NCBI GenBank assembly: GCA_013398295.1
Contig: VZSF01003241.1
Coordinates: 159,487-223,486, forward strand
DNA: 64,000 bases
Source of the DNA: Chionis minor
Lineage: Eukaryota; Chordata; Aves; Charadriiformes; Chionididae
Reading direction: 5' to 3'
The translations under genes were made by a program, and so were the position numbers. Below the pieces are notes generated by a model, which was given only the letters and a program-made list of their open reading frames with translations, had not been told where the DNA came from and made no database searches. This document shows, one piece after another, positions 11,781-24,072 of this stretch. The stretch's first letter is position 1. The number at the start of each line of letters is the position of its first letter.

Positions 11781-13141
11781 TAGGAGATTCCTCACATAAC
11801 AGGAAAAAAGATAACCAAGTATAATATCAGACTCAAAAAAATTTTGGGATTTTAGTTGGCAGACCAATATTTATATGTGTTAAATCTGTAATATATGTTA
11901 CAGTCTTTCTACTTCCAAATAATGTTGCCATAAAAATTCATGCCGAGAAAGGAATAAAGCTTGTGAGTACAGTATGTATATACAACATACTTAGCAGAAA
12001 ACATGTACAGATTTTTTTCTTTTTTCTTTTTTTTTTAATTTTTGCATTACCCCATCTTTTTGCTGCTCTGATTCAAAATGTCAAGAACTCCGAGACAGGT
12101 TCATTAGGGAAACATATATATCCACTGCATCTTTACACTTCTATAAAATAATGTAAAATCACATCTTAATTCTTGTGCTGTCTGAAATTTCAAAGGATTA
12201 AAGTATGTAAGTTGCTCTAAGAATTATTTCATTTAGCTACTATTTTGATAATTATCTTTTTCTTTATAACCTATCTCACTGATTCTCAATTGTATTTGTT
12301 TCAAAGGATTGGGGGAGGTGGGGCGTGTCTCTTAAAATAAGTGGGTTTTTACTTAGAAAATTTAAAAGAATAAAAAAGATAAAAAGCTCCTCATCATAAA
12401 AGTTCAAGCTACTTGGTGGCCTCTGGATGAAACTCCTTCCTTTTCTAGGGTGTTGTCCTTTCTCAGAGCCAACAGACAAGATAAGGAGAATCCAATTAGT
12501 TCTTACCCTCTGTAATTTAGTAGCTATATTCACTGGATGATTAAAATTCAGCTATATACATTATTACATTTATTAGCATAGAAATGCATTTAAATTTCTT
12601 ATTTATGAGCTTGCACATCACTGCTTGTTCACCAGTGATACAGGAAAATGTAGTTTTATGTTAGTTTACGGTGAATTTGTTTGCAAGCACTGGCAATGTG
12701 GTGCAATGTTTGTATTTCAAACACTGTAAGAGAATTTAAAAATCCAAGTAATTTATTTATTTTAGTGGGCTGCTTGGAAACATTTGCTCCTTTTTTTATT
12801 CTGCCATTTATTTTACTTATTTATTTATTAGTATTTATTTTACTGATTTTCTTTCTCTATCCATGAAAATTAAATGCAGAGGTTTCATGTTTTAGATCAT
12901 GTCTTTTCAGGCAACTGAATACATGCCTCTACATGTTAAAAACTCAGTAAATACACTGTCTTTTTTCAAAGGAAAAACGTTGAGGAAATAACCATTCTTC
13001 TTCCAGAGGTAATTTCACAGTTGTGGGGTTTTGGTTTTGTTTCCCTGTTGTTATTCTGCAGAGATAATTGGTAAGGGTTTTATCCAAGGATTTTTGAAAT
13101 CAATGGAAAGGTCATGGGCTTTGGATTGAGGTCTTGGGGGT
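11781..13141. other. Unannotated AT-rich DNA with T-rich tracts
   Basis: T-rich low-complexity patches lie at about 12010-12042 (TTTTTTC repeats) and 12790-12860 (TTTATTTATTTATTAG type). These create the short hydrophobic open frames seen here. No gene is recognised. Confidence 0.5.
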
Positions 13142-13159
13142 GGAAGAATATATTCTTCC
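13142..13159. repeat. Perfect 18-bp palindrome
   Basis: GGAAGAATATATTCTTCC reads the same on both strands without a spacer. The inner GAATATATTC is reminiscent of inverted GAA-type half-sites such as heat-shock elements (GAA..TTC), but spacing and context do not establish a function. Confidence 0.85.
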
Positions 13160-13199
13160 CTGTGTCAGAGCCAGCCCAAAAAGGAGGGAGAAAGATCCC

Positions 13200-13640
13200 A
13201 GGCGTTCATGGTTCAACTGTCCTGATCTCAGCAGGGATTTGGGACGTTGAGTGGCAGTATGTGAGTGACGAACAGCATGGGATTCTGCCATAACCATCCC
13301 ATTTTTCTATCGTCATTATGGCAGGACCAGTGTGAAGTGGTAGATGCAGAAGCCAAACCCAACAGCCTCCTTCCTCTACAGCAATTTTCCCCCGGCTTTC
13401 CACAAGGGAAATCTGGCTTGAGCCGTGCAAAGTGGGTAGATGTGGTGCCCACCTGAGCAGAGAGCCAGCTCCTGGGTGCCTGCCCTGGGAAACCCTTCCC
13501 TGCGCCAAGGGCTGCGGAAGGGCAGAGCTCCGCCTGCTGTTAAGTTTTTCTTTATTTTCAAACACTGTCAGAGTCTGGTACAAAACAGGGCTGCGTGCCT
13601 GTGCCTATGCAGACTTTGCTGCATAACTTCTAGTTGACTG
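13200..13640. other. GC-richer block with overlapping open frames
   Basis: This stretch is richer in G+C than its neighbours and shows open frames of 60-125 codons in at least five frames across both strands. Simultaneous openness in several frames points to low stop density from composition rather than one real gene. None of the peptides is recognisable. An untranslated or long non-coding exon cannot be excluded. Confidence 0.4.
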
Positions 13641-15410
13641 GAGAGATAAAAATAATCCGTGACATAAATCAACTTCATTCTGCCTCAGGACATAATTTAA
13701 ATACCTTCTCCTGGGTGTTCTTCCCTCTTCATAAAAGCAGCAAGTTCCCTTTCTAGCCTTCACACTCTAATTCTAGAAAACATTTAATGAGGGAGTCTGC
13801 CACGGTGAGGCGAGAGCTACCTCTGCACAAGGGTACAAGCAGTAGCAACTAGGAACACAGTGGCAGGAACCAGAAAGGTATTTTAGAAGGGCTCTTGAGT
13901 ATTTTCTTTGCCAAGATTGTAGGGCCAAAATGCTGCTTGAATTTATGAATAGAGCTGGACAAAAATTTTGAATTATTTCTAAATTCCTCGAGTAACAGAG
14001 GTTTGAAAGCACTGGGACCATTTTTGAGATTATGTTGAACGAGACAAATGGTTTCGATTGAAATAATAGCAAAATATGAAAGCATGTTCTCAGTTTTTAA
14101 AGGAAATATTTTAACGTGCTTAAAATTAATTTTTTCATCTTTTGAAATATCATTTTCCAGTTCAAAATTAGTCTAAATTAAAAAAAAGTAAAATATATTG
14201 GGGTTTTTTTAAATGACATGAAGCATTTTACTTTTAATTACATGTAATATTTCAGGTTTACCTCAAATTAAAATTAGTGGATTTTTTATTTTGTAAGAAA
14301 AAAAAGATTCTCTATGAGCTCTTTGTGAACTGAGGTTTCTGCTTGCGTCTTTCTGACTTTTTGGTTTGGTTATTGAACTGGAGAAGGCTTCACTTGCTCA
14401 GCTCTATTTATGAAATCTTCATGAGACACTGTCCTGATAATTCTCAGGTGACTTGTGAAAAGACATTTACTCACACCTCTGTCAGTGTGTAAGGACAGTA
14501 TTTCCTCCGTGGTGCTGAGCCTTGCTGCATCCTCTGCCGGTGCTGTGCTCCGGTTCTTTGGGACTAAAATGTAGCATGCAAGGATTTGTGATTTCAGCAG
14601 GCTACACGTGAGAAGAAGAATCTCCCAGTTCCTATGCGATCGTGGGATTCCTACCTAACCCATCATTAGCTCAGTGTACACCGAGTAAACCAGACCTTAT
14701 CAGTCACAGATTTTTCCCTTAAACTTTGTGTTATTCTTCTCTTTCATCTTCATTGTTCTGTTGTCAGCCACCAGTTAATTTCAAATAAATATGACATTTA
14801 AAAATTTTATATAAAGTTACAGAGCAGGAGATGAGAACTCCAGGTGTCCAGTCAGAATCCCTTTTTTTCTCAGGTTAACCCGGACAACTTAAAGGCTAAA
14901 TCTTCAGATCAGGAGTTCTTCTCCCATTATTTGTATTAACCCTATGTGGCTGAGTTGTGAGGATCCTTACGGATTTCAGGTGTTTTGCTCAGTCATTCTC
15001 ACTATGGGCTGTCACTGTGGACTTTGGAAGCTCAGAAAAGTGATACAGTTTCCAAAAAAGGCTTAGCAGACCTTTCCTAAGGGAAGTAAAGTAGATACTG
15101 AAATCAAGTGCTACATCTCTACATTCACAACACTGCTTGAGCAGTATGTGACAACAAATTTGTGTATAGGATTCCTATCTTTCATATGGTAGTTGTTTAG
15201 GTGTTGGGGTATTTTTTAATTTTTTTTTTTAAATGTATTTTAAAGAAAAGTTAATAGGGTTGGTCTAATAGCTAAAATCTTTAGCAAGAGGGTGACACTA
15301 CAGACAGTGAAAAACTTACTAAGACCTAGCCTCCCATCAAGACAGCTAATAAGAGTTTACAACCTGAGGCAACAAAAACGAGCAAAAAGAGAGAGGAAGG
15401 GAGCACCATC
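13641..15410. other. Unannotated AT-rich DNA
   Basis: No gene or named repeat. T/A-rich around 14100-14300 and a T-run at about 15221-15230. Minus-strand frames at 13773-14085 overlap each other and carry no recognisable domain. Confidence 0.45.
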
Positions 15411-15413
15411 AGT

Positions 15414-15485
15414 GCAGTTTTACAGATGGAGAAGGGGCCAGACCTTGATTCAGTGGAGTATGGAGGCAGAACCTGATTTTTAGCA
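15414..15485 (+). repeat. Possible MIR-type SINE remnant
   Basis: GTTTTACAGATGGAGAAGGG resembles the MIR segment ATTTTACAGATGAGGAAACTGAGG. The later GGAGGCAGAACCTGATTTT resembles GTGGCAGAGCCTGGATTT. The part between them is shortened or diverged, so this is a weak call. Confidence 0.3.
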
Positions 15486-15840
15486 TTTCCAAATGTGTAC
15501 ATTTCGACATATTCTGTTTGATACTGGCAATGCTTTATGCCTACGCAGTTCTAATTTTAACTGTTCTGATTTTTATTTTTTTTTTTTACTATCAAAGAGT
15601 TTTTATAGTTTCTCTTCAAATTGATTTCTTAAATACAGCAGAGCATCTCCATTCTCAGCCCAACAGCAGATTTTCAGTTTTTGCATAGGTACGTGGGGGT
15701 TTTTCTCCAAATTTTACTGCAGCTGTTCAACTGCACACATCCAGCAGAGAAAGAAGCAGGGAGGGAAAAGATTTACATACTGGATCTGCTGACTTTTTAA
15801 TTCAAAATAACAGGGTGGTTGTATTGCATCAAAGTAGGAG

Positions 15841-16264
15841 TCCTAGCCTGGAAGGGATATTTCATTGACACTGAGCTGCAAACGTAGGGGCAGCGTAATG
15901 GATCTTAAAGTTGGCTGGGCTGTTTCTGGATGCCTGCATTGTTCAGGATTCACATGAAAGTGAGTAAAAAAAGCCAGCGTAAGCGCAGTAACGGCGTGAG
16001 ACCTTTTCTCAGTAGTATAACCTTTAAGACAAGTTCTAGCAGTCAAGCAGGGAATTAGAAAAATGGTATATTCAAGCTGCTGGTCTTTGTCCAATGCTAT
16101 GGTAGTAGTTCCAATTGCACCGTACGGAGCAGGAAGAGGTTTAGTCCTCACATATGCCTTGACACACTCTAGTGGCAGAAGCTTGCAGTGCCATTTAGGC
16201 AATGGAGCCCAGTTGATTTCTTTTCTTTTTGATGCGAAGCGATTGTTACAGCGGATGAAAATTT
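15841..16264 (-). other. Unexplained open frame, about 140 codons
   Basis: On the minus strand the frame is free of stops from just after a TAA near 16264 down to a TAG near 15841; the first ATG is at 16202 (119 codons). The peptide is mixed in composition, with no signal peptide, repeat or domain that I recognise. No clear acceptor or donor pair, promoter or polyadenylation signal frames it. It could be a decayed retrogene, a lineage-specific ORF, or chance. I do not assign a function. Confidence 0.15.
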
Positions 16265-17690
16265 AGGTGATCCTTATTGAAAGTAACCTAGCAGTTCCGA
16301 AACTACCATTCAAGTCCCATGCTTTTATAAAAGTCAGATTACTTTTTATGTTTTAACATGTAAAATACTGATTCAGGGATTTCACTTGTTCGACATTTGT
16401 AGTTTTGAGCAGCACATCCTGACCTGAGTCGTTGGCATATGGCCACAATATTTATGCAATGTATCAAAGTCAATAAACAACACCTCTCCACAAGTTCTAG
16501 GCACTTATCCTTTAATGGGAATGGATACAGGTCTTGGGCAACCTCATATTTTAACCAACCATTATTAAATAGCAAATCAATAACCACATAAGAAAAATTT
16601 ATTTATAGCTAAGCTCTAAAACCAGTGGTTTTGCTTATTGAACTAATCATAAATGATTCATGGTTTTGCCTTCTGAGAAGACATAATGGACCACTTAGCT
16701 GCTTCAGTTCTGTTCATTTTTCCCTTCATAGACCTACTCTGTGGCAAAATCCCTAATATGATACAGTAAAGTATCTAAATATATGCTTTATAATCACAGC
16801 AATTATAAAGATAGCCCAGCCTATGGTGAAGTGTTTTCTCCAGGATCCAGAACTTTCTGTTGCAATACTTTTGGTTTGGCTGTGTGCTCCTACTGATCCT
16901 CCAGGCTCATTGCTCATACAGTTTGGGTTGCAGTAGGGTGGAGTGTATTTTTGTGTTTTACTGCAATTCACACACTAACATGACTAAAGTATTTCACATA
17001 GCATAACTCAAAATATCCCTTCCTCAGGAAATTTTGCTGTTTTGAAACGCATTTGGTTGCATCACAATGAAAACAAAATCCTGTTTCCTGCAAAACAAAA
17101 AAGTAGAAACATTTCATTTTGATTTAATGTTTTGAATTTATTATTGTTGCTTACACAACCCAAACAGATTACATATATCTAAGGCTCTGCCTGTTCTTTC
17201 TTCCTCATTATTCTTTATTTCAGGGACGCCTTCTATTCTTTTCTTAGCTTAACATGAAGACAGGTTTCCTCTGCAGTAAAGCTCTCTACTACTCAGGATC
17301 ATGGTGGAGGGCTCTGTGTACCCAAATTTCCCATTATCTTTCATTCTCTTTTTGCTAAGGATTTGTACCTTTTTCCATCTGACATTCAGAGCCATTGCCA
17401 TGAAATTATATGTTAGACTTTATTTTGCTCAGCCATTAAGCAGCTTTCGAGTCTTGCTTTCTGGTTATCTGGATATAAAAGAGTCATATAGACATTTTAG
17501 ACTGGCTCTTGCTGCTCTGTCTCTGAGGCTTTTTAATTTTATTGTTTTAAGAACTTTTCTCTTTAAATGGGTAAGTTACTCAAATAACACTAAATCTAAA
17601 TGTTCTGTCTAAATGCAGATACATGAAAATATGCCTTTCCCCCAGCTCCCTGGAGATGCTTGCTTTGGATTTAAGAGTGAGTAGTTTTTA
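16265..17690. other. Unannotated AT-rich DNA
   Basis: No gene recognised. Two minus-strand frames (16339-16587 and 16753-16971) are short; the second has a hydrophobic stretch of about 12 residues near its C-terminus but no known family. Neither shows exon boundaries. Confidence 0.4.
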
Positions 17691-17739
17691 GGCTGGTGCA
17701 ACTCAATGCTAAATATTGGAAAGATGCTGACCCAAAATT

Positions 17740-17822
17740 AGAACTGGGGTGAACAAGTAAATCTCCCATTGAAGTCAATGGGAATACTGCCAGTTTACAC
17801 TGGGAGTGAATTAGACCTTGGG
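17740..17822. repeat. Ancient amniote interspersed repeat fragment
   Basis: CCCATTGAAGTCAATGGGAA is followed by TACTGCCAGTTTACACTGGG and GTGAATTAGACCTTGG. This is the well-known sauropsid 'ATTGAAGTCAATGG ... TTTACACC/TGG' pattern, better preserved here than at 4.4 kb. CCCATTGAAGTCAATGGG is itself close to a perfect palindrome. The family name is uncertain. Confidence 0.6.
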
Positions 17823-18370
17823 GTTTTTGCATCCTCGTTTGAACTATCATCCTAAAATAGCATTGTCAGACTAGATATATCATAAATTTGCAGTTATGTC
17901 ATAATAATTATGTCATTATTAGTGAGTAGATCAGCTTCAGAGGTTTTTTTTTTTCCTTGTCCCGTTGCCAAGTTTCATGAGGACACAAGCTGTGATTTAG
18001 ATTGGAGCTCTGAATTCTTTTTTTCTAGCGAAGTGGACAGGCACTTTCAACACCAGGCATCTGTTATGCGTTCATACAAATCTACATGCAGCCATATTTG
18101 GGTAATACATTCTTTTTTCTCCCTGTTCTGTAGTGATATAATTAGCAATGGAACCGCATTTACCATTCTCTGGGAGATGTGCTATCTGGAGATCGTGCTC
18201 CTGGTTAGCATAGCTGAGAGGGCCTAACTTCAGGGAAGAACTCGCTGCTCAGTTAAGGCAACACTGTTCAACGTATGTCTCGCGTATCCCGGGATTATAA
18301 ATATTCCTTTACATTACTGTCTGTTCAATTTTGATCTAGACCCTAAGCCAAGCAAAGAGTAAATCAAATC
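17823..18370. other. Unannotated DNA
   Basis: A 105-codon plus-strand frame (17910-18227) has no recognisable domain. No repeat family identified. Confidence 0.4.
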
Positions 18371-18374
18371 ATGA

Positions 18375-18690
18375 GAAAAAATTAGAAAACGATGGATGAG
18401 CGAGCATCCAAAGAATACCACCTTGAAAGATTCAATCGCTTGTATCTAATGAGGCATCAGTAGTTAGCCTAATGTCTGGACTTTGTAAAGCTGCAGCGTG
18501 GAGATTATCTCCTGGCATTCACTGATGCAATAATCAGTTGAACTATTCAACTTTCGATAATTCATGTGCTTGCTTTGCCCATCTTTGCATTTTAAACTAA
18601 TGTCAGATGACTTTATAATTTATTTTTGCATCTGCTTTAGGCTGCCATTATAAATAAATGAACAATTGAGTAGTGCATGTCAATGTCTTA
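18375..18690. promoter_or_regulatory. Candidate conserved non-coding element
   Basis: This block is the strongest enhancer-like texture in the window. It carries GATGCAATAATCAGTTGAAC, TTCGATAATTCATGTGC, TTTGCATTTTAAACTAATG, a TTTATAATTTATTTTTGCAT segment and GCCATTATAAATAAATG, i.e. octamer-like, homeodomain and MEF2-like cores. It also has small inverted repeats (GGATG-AGCGAG-CATCC; GTTGAA-CTA-TTCAAC). There are no transposon or coding signatures. Conservation is inferred, not shown. Confidence 0.35.
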
Positions 18691-19423
18691 AAAGTCCCCT
18701 CAGGGTCTTCCTTGACGGGAGGGGGTCTTTGTCTCATTAAGACAGAAAGGGTCAGGCTTGGAGCAGAGAATTTATAATCTAGAGCAGGCCAGAAAACTTG
18801 AATAGTTTCAATGGACAACAGGAAAAAAATTAACTAAGCATGTAAGTAACTCGATTACCTTTGGGTGAATCATCTCAGCTACACTGAGGATTTATGTTCT
18901 CTGGTGCAGTCAAATGAATATGACTGTCCTGTACTCAGAGCCAGTTAGGATTCCAAAATAATATCGCTCTTTTCCCTGCCAGTTTAATAACGGGGATTGG
19001 TTGACAGATTCTTCCACCTGGTATCCCCAGACCATACTTTGCAGTGCAGATTTTACTAACCATGTTATCTGTTATTTCTTTGCAAGGTGAGAAATTAACA
19101 GTGAAGGGTTTTTTTAAAAAACATCAACAAATAAAGATACTTTGAGCTGTGAAATTACAAGCTTTGTTATGGGGCTGTGGTTCCATTCTTTTCCTTCAAG
19201 GTACTCATCCTAGGAGGCTTAATTTGGATGTTTAAATAGTTCTTCCTTCTGTTTAAACAGTTTGGTTACCTTCATGAAAAAGGCAAGTTTATGTTAAAAT
19301 TCAGGAAATATAAAAGTGCACAGGGTTTATAAAGGAAGCCAATGTATTGCAATCTAAAAATTCTGTGAAGTGACTCATTTATTTGCCCCATGACTCTGTA
19401 AAGTCACTAGACAGACAAATGCA

Positions 19424-19508
19424 TTATGCAGATAGAGAACTGGAGACAGAGGTTATGTGATGCCCAAGGCCATTCAGTGAGTCAAAGCTGAGCCAGGGTG
19501 AAGTTCCC
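19424..19508 (+). repeat. MIR-type SINE fragment
   Basis: The sequence aligns by eye along about 85 bases with MIR: ATGCAGATAGAGAACTGGAG, then CAGAGGTTATGTGATGCCCA, AGGCCATTCAGTGAGTCAAA and GCTGAGCCAGGGTGAA, corresponding to ACAGATGAGAAACTGAGG / CAGAGAGGTTAAGTGACTTGCCCA / AGGTCACACAGCAAGT / GCAGAGCCAGG. MIR-type CORE-SINEs are old enough to predate the mammal-bird split, so degraded copies are expected in birds. Confidence 0.7.
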
Positions 19509-21879
19509 ATTTTAGTGTGCCTATTAATAACACCAGCACAGACAAACTACATGAAAGAACTAAATTTGGGGGCCGTGTGATGTCAGCTTGCTCTGCAAGG
19601 CTGAAATATCATTTCTTTCCATCTAATTCTAAAATGGTTAAATTATTAGACATAAATATGACTAGATCAATATCTTATCTGAAAGCCTTCTCCTACTTAG
19701 TAGTAATAATCTCTTTCGTCTTTCCCAGCTGAGGCCTTTTGTTTTTCCTTTGCAAACAGAAAAATGATTCATTTCAACCCTTTTATACCTTCAGCTTTTG
19801 AGGACTGACAGCTGAATACTGTGTCTGGCATCAAGAAAGACATAGTCACAGCATAAATGAGAGACAGTGTTTTGCAGACATTTTGCCTGCATTTGTTATC
19901 CTTGTTAAAAGGAGTATTTACATTTAGTAGACTATTGCTACATTGTTCTATTATATTGTTTGAGTTTGTATACTTTATCTAGCTTTAGATAAAATTCGTG
20001 ACTTTAGTTACTAACAGAAGGTGGCAGAGGAAATGACATTGCGTATTGAGGAGAAGTCGGAGTTCGGATCTGCTGTATGTCATTAGCATATGTCAGTGAC
20101 TTCCCTTAGTGACTTGGCCTTGGACTTTCGAGAATGAATACCATTTTTAGATGCCTTTGGTAATGGTTCTCCTTCTTATGATTACTGGCCTGATCATGAT
20201 GTGTAGTAAAAGCAAAGTCAATCAAGAATCAGCAAAATTAGAGAAATATCCACTAGAGCTGACTAAAGAAAGTTTGACAGATTTGTTGGGGAAGGTTAAG
20301 GAGACTATTGCAGCTGTGTTTAACTGGAGTCAATGTCTAGAAAGCCAAAAGATGGTATCAGGGATTATTCCTCTCTCTCTTGCAGACTACAAAGCATTAT
20401 CACTCAAATTCATGAAACGTTAATGACAATGGTTTGTTTCCCCAACTAGTTTTAAGGAAAATTATTAAGTGATTCAACTTCTGCTGATGTGAGAGCTCAC
20501 TGCCTTACAATCTGAAGATAATTTAAATACTTGAATATTATGGAATTTGCAGTGACTGATTCCAGTTTTTGGGATGGAATTTCAGTCATAAATTTTGCAA
20601 GGATATCTTTCAAAAGTTAATTTGAAAAGAACAGCCATCCGTTTCTAAGGGTTAATTGCAACAGAGATGCTGATTTCTGTTGCAGGCCACTTGGAGCCTT
20701 CTCTTTATTGACACCGCAGCCTGTGAAAAGACCTCTGAAGTATACGAGTCAAACAGACTGTAGTCATCTCTATGGCAGTTGTAGAATCTATGGAGAAACT
20801 GAGTTACGATACTCTGACATGTTTTTGACAAAAATTTTGGCTCTGGTGCTTGAGGTCTATTACTTTGGTATCAAACAGACAGATCAGTCCGGATCTATAC
20901 TATAGTCTCAGTCTCTCGTCCATGTTGCATTCAATTTCATTTTTTGGGTGGAAAAAGGAAGTAAGGGTCTTATGCTCTTGCTCTTCTCCTCCCTCCACAG
21001 GGAGGGCAGTCTGCTGGACTACCAGGTCAGCTTGGTTTTTGAGTAAAAAAGGGGAAAAATCTTAAAATGAAATAACTTTTTGGTACTTGTTTTCCCTTAA
21101 AATACATTCAGTATACCCTAATCTGTCCGGCCTCATAACAGATTTCCTAGATTCTTCAGAATATCAGCAAGAACCAAGTCTGCCCCATTCATTCTTCTCT
21201 AACTCAAAGTGCTAGTTTCATTTGTGTGTTTTAAAAAGGCTGATGTTATCGCATCGATGTTATCTTAGTCTTTGTACAGAGATGCAAGTGATGTCAAAAG
21301 AAGCAACGTCTGCTAAAGAGAATTATAGCACCTATCCATTTATCCGTGCCTTACATCCAGGAACTGATTCTTATCTCACTTCTATTAATATGTATCACAG
21401 TGACCTAGAAAACAGTCCTGGAGCGATTATAGTCGTGCAGCAACTTGCAAAAACATACAGTGCTTTTGGTAATTGCTCATCCTCTGCCTTAGAAAAAGAT
21501 AGTTAGGATTCTTGCTCCCGTCTCACTGCTTCAGTGTATTCTCCTAATTCTCGTTGCTATGCTTGATTTATATCTGTTTGTTCATGGGCCAACACTGTCA
21601 TACATCTTCAATAATTAATTTCCCTGATGATATCTTTACCATTAGCATTCATATTCCTGGCTCATTGTTATGGCACATATTGATCTGTCTGTATTGTGAG
21701 TGACAAGAATATAATATTCCAAACAGGGACTCACCCATACCTACAGGATGCCATCAGTGCTATACTGTCTCTAGTGTCTTTATCCGTAGTGGCATACTGT
21801 CACATGGATTTGTCTTTTTCTCAGCGGTATCACATTGGGAAATGTTGGGTGGAAGCAGCTACACTTTACCTGTCTACCT
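19509..21879. other. Unannotated DNA
   Basis: No gene recognised. Open frames of 60-95 codons (20151-20423 and 21222-21506, both +) lack domains and splice context. No transposon ends seen. Confidence 0.45.
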
Positions 21880-22300
21880 GTCTCTTCCCACACTCCTCCC
21901 AGGATGTCCTGTTACATCTCCATTCCTGTGTCACTCCCACCCTGCTGTCCAGGCCCTCTAGTGCCTCTGTCATCCCTCCCAGGTTGCCCTCCCTCCGTCA
22001 CTGTGCTTCTCTGACTGTTACCAGAGGCAGAGGTGAGGTTGAGGTGAGAGCCAGAAGCAGGCCAAGGCGTAATCCTGCCGTGGGATGATGTGGGAAGAAA
22101 TGGAGGTGGGAGGACCAGAGAGAAACGGGCTGCAGAGCATCTTCAGGCTTCTGCTGCCACCTGGGAGAAGGCTGCAGGGAACTGCTGGCACTGCCAGGGG
22201 TCAGGGGCTACAGAGAAGACAGAGCTGAGCTGCTCGGACCAGCCAAGCCGCTTGCCACTCCAGGCTGCTCCCTCATTGCTTATTCCTGCCTCCAATGAGC
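21880..22300. other. GC-richer unique block
   Basis: C-rich (CTCCC/TCCC-rich) sequence at 21890-22015 gives way to GA-rich sequence at 22030-22150. A plus frame (21696-22088) and a second plus frame (22090-22344) run through it with a minus frame overlapping. The peptides are compositionally driven (Ser/Pro/Leu, then Arg) and not recognisable. It could be an untranslated exon or an old decayed repeat. Confidence 0.35.
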
Positions 22301-24019
22301 CTGACATTTCTACTACATTTCCTCTCATTTCTTTTACTCCCTGATATTCCTCCTCTAAATTGATGCTGCCTAACAACATATCGCCAGCAAAATGTCAGTT
22401 TTTTGTTGGAGAGCCCCGCTCTATGAGAATGTTAAAATTCAGACCCAGTCCTTGAAGAATTCTTGTGCTATTCACTTTTCATTGATGATTCCTCTTTCAA
22501 CCCAGTCCCTCAACTGGATTTAATAGAATTAGTCTGGTGCAAAGTGACAGCCAGGAAAAAGGAAACTGTTCCTTCAATTTTAATGAAGGGCTCAGCCACC
22601 TAATCGGGTTGTTGCGCTGTACTAAGTTACTGTGTGTCAACGGAGCCGTTGAGACTATCGGTGCTCTTAGTCCAGCCCTTTACAGAGTAGTGCAGAACCA
22701 ATTAAACCTTTTTTTAACTGAATTTTAAGCTAAAAGTGAAAAGATGAAACTTAAAAAAGAAAGTCCGGTGAAGAGACTACAACTGTCTAATTACCATGGC
22801 TGTGCTCACAATAAATAACTTATTTACTGTAACTTTAGTGTATGTCTGAGTATATAAATAAAATCGGAGGGACCCACTTCTGTGATTGTTCAAGTGAAGG
22901 AATAATTATGTTTTTGACTCATGTTCTGACTCTAGAACAAGTTCTACTGTAGGTCAGCCTGGGTTCCACTTTAGCCATTTGCCCTTATTGATATCCATTA
23001 GCCTTTTATATATACTTGTGTCTAGGTAAGGACCATCAAGTATGAGTTATGGAGTGCCTGGCATCATAGCTGCTGCTGAATTATAAATTAGTACATTTAG
23101 AGTCAGTTAATCTTTAGTATCTTGTGTGTGGCTGATTTAATGTATATGCACACAGAAAGAAGTGTATTAGCATAGCATGAGTGTATCCTCAGTTGGGAAC
23201 ATCTAGAAAGTTGCTAATCCCCAGGGTCTACATTTCTTCTCTAACAAAGATGAGGTTTTCAACTTCCAGAGAGCTCCTGTATGCAACAGTTTGTTTTAAA
23301 AATAAAAAGCTAATACATCCTAGATGGCATCTGCTTTTTCATTATTCAGATTATTTCCTTTCTGCACATATTGTGAAATAACACGCATTGTCTTTCAAAC
23401 GGTAGTATTTATCAATGGCACAATTTAGTATGACATTTTCTAAAATGAGTGCAAACAAGCAGCACTTGAGTGGTTATATGTACAGGTGTATCACTGTTTT
23501 GGGTTTTATCTCACTAAATTCCCAAGGCACTCAATTCTGCACAGACCTGTCCTGGGGGTAAAACTTCCTTTAATCAACTTCTGTGTGCCCTGAGAGTAAC
23601 TTTTTGTTTGAGAGAGGGAAATATGGGATCCAAATTTACATGCATGCCTTGTAACTTGTCTAATGACAGATCAGTTCCTCTGTTAACAGTAAACAATCAA
23701 ATGCTTTGCTGACTTTCAGCAATACACATACAGCTAGAATAATTCCTTTCTTTCTGCGGTCTCTGGGAAATGTGTCGAGTCTCAGTATTTCCAGCAAGCT
23801 GAGTGCTAACATTTGGGATTGGGTATAAGATGGAACTAAGGACTAAAGGATTGATTTGTATTTCTCGTTAAGCTAATTTAGTATCAGTGACTTCAGCAAA
23901 ACTGAGGCAGAGATTCACCGGTGGGAGGAGAGAGCCAGGCTCAGAAGTCGGTCTTATGTTTGGAAGCAATATCATAGAAATTGCCTCAAAATTGATGAGA
24001 GGCTTTCAGAAGCAAAAAT
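22301..24019. other. Unannotated AT-rich DNA
   Basis: No gene or young repeat identified. Short frames only. Confidence 0.45.
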
Positions 24020-24025
24020 GTGACT

Positions 24026-24072
24026 TTCAGAGCCTGATCCTGAATCTATTGATACCAGTTTAAGTTGTCACT
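24026..24072. repeat. Ancient amniote interspersed repeat fragment
   Basis: CAGAGCCTGATCCTGAATCT followed by ATTGATACCAGTTTAAG resembles the sauropsid repeat reading roughly 'CTGATCCTGCA...ATTGAAGTCAATGG'. It is short and diverged, so confidence is limited. Confidence 0.4.

Noticed and set aside
13206..13637. Possible gene from 60-125-codon frames
   Set aside because: At least five frames are open at once on both strands, so composition explains it; none is recognisable.
21696..22344. Possible gene in GC-richer block
   Set aside because: Two plus frames and a minus frame overlap or adjoin; peptides follow local base composition.
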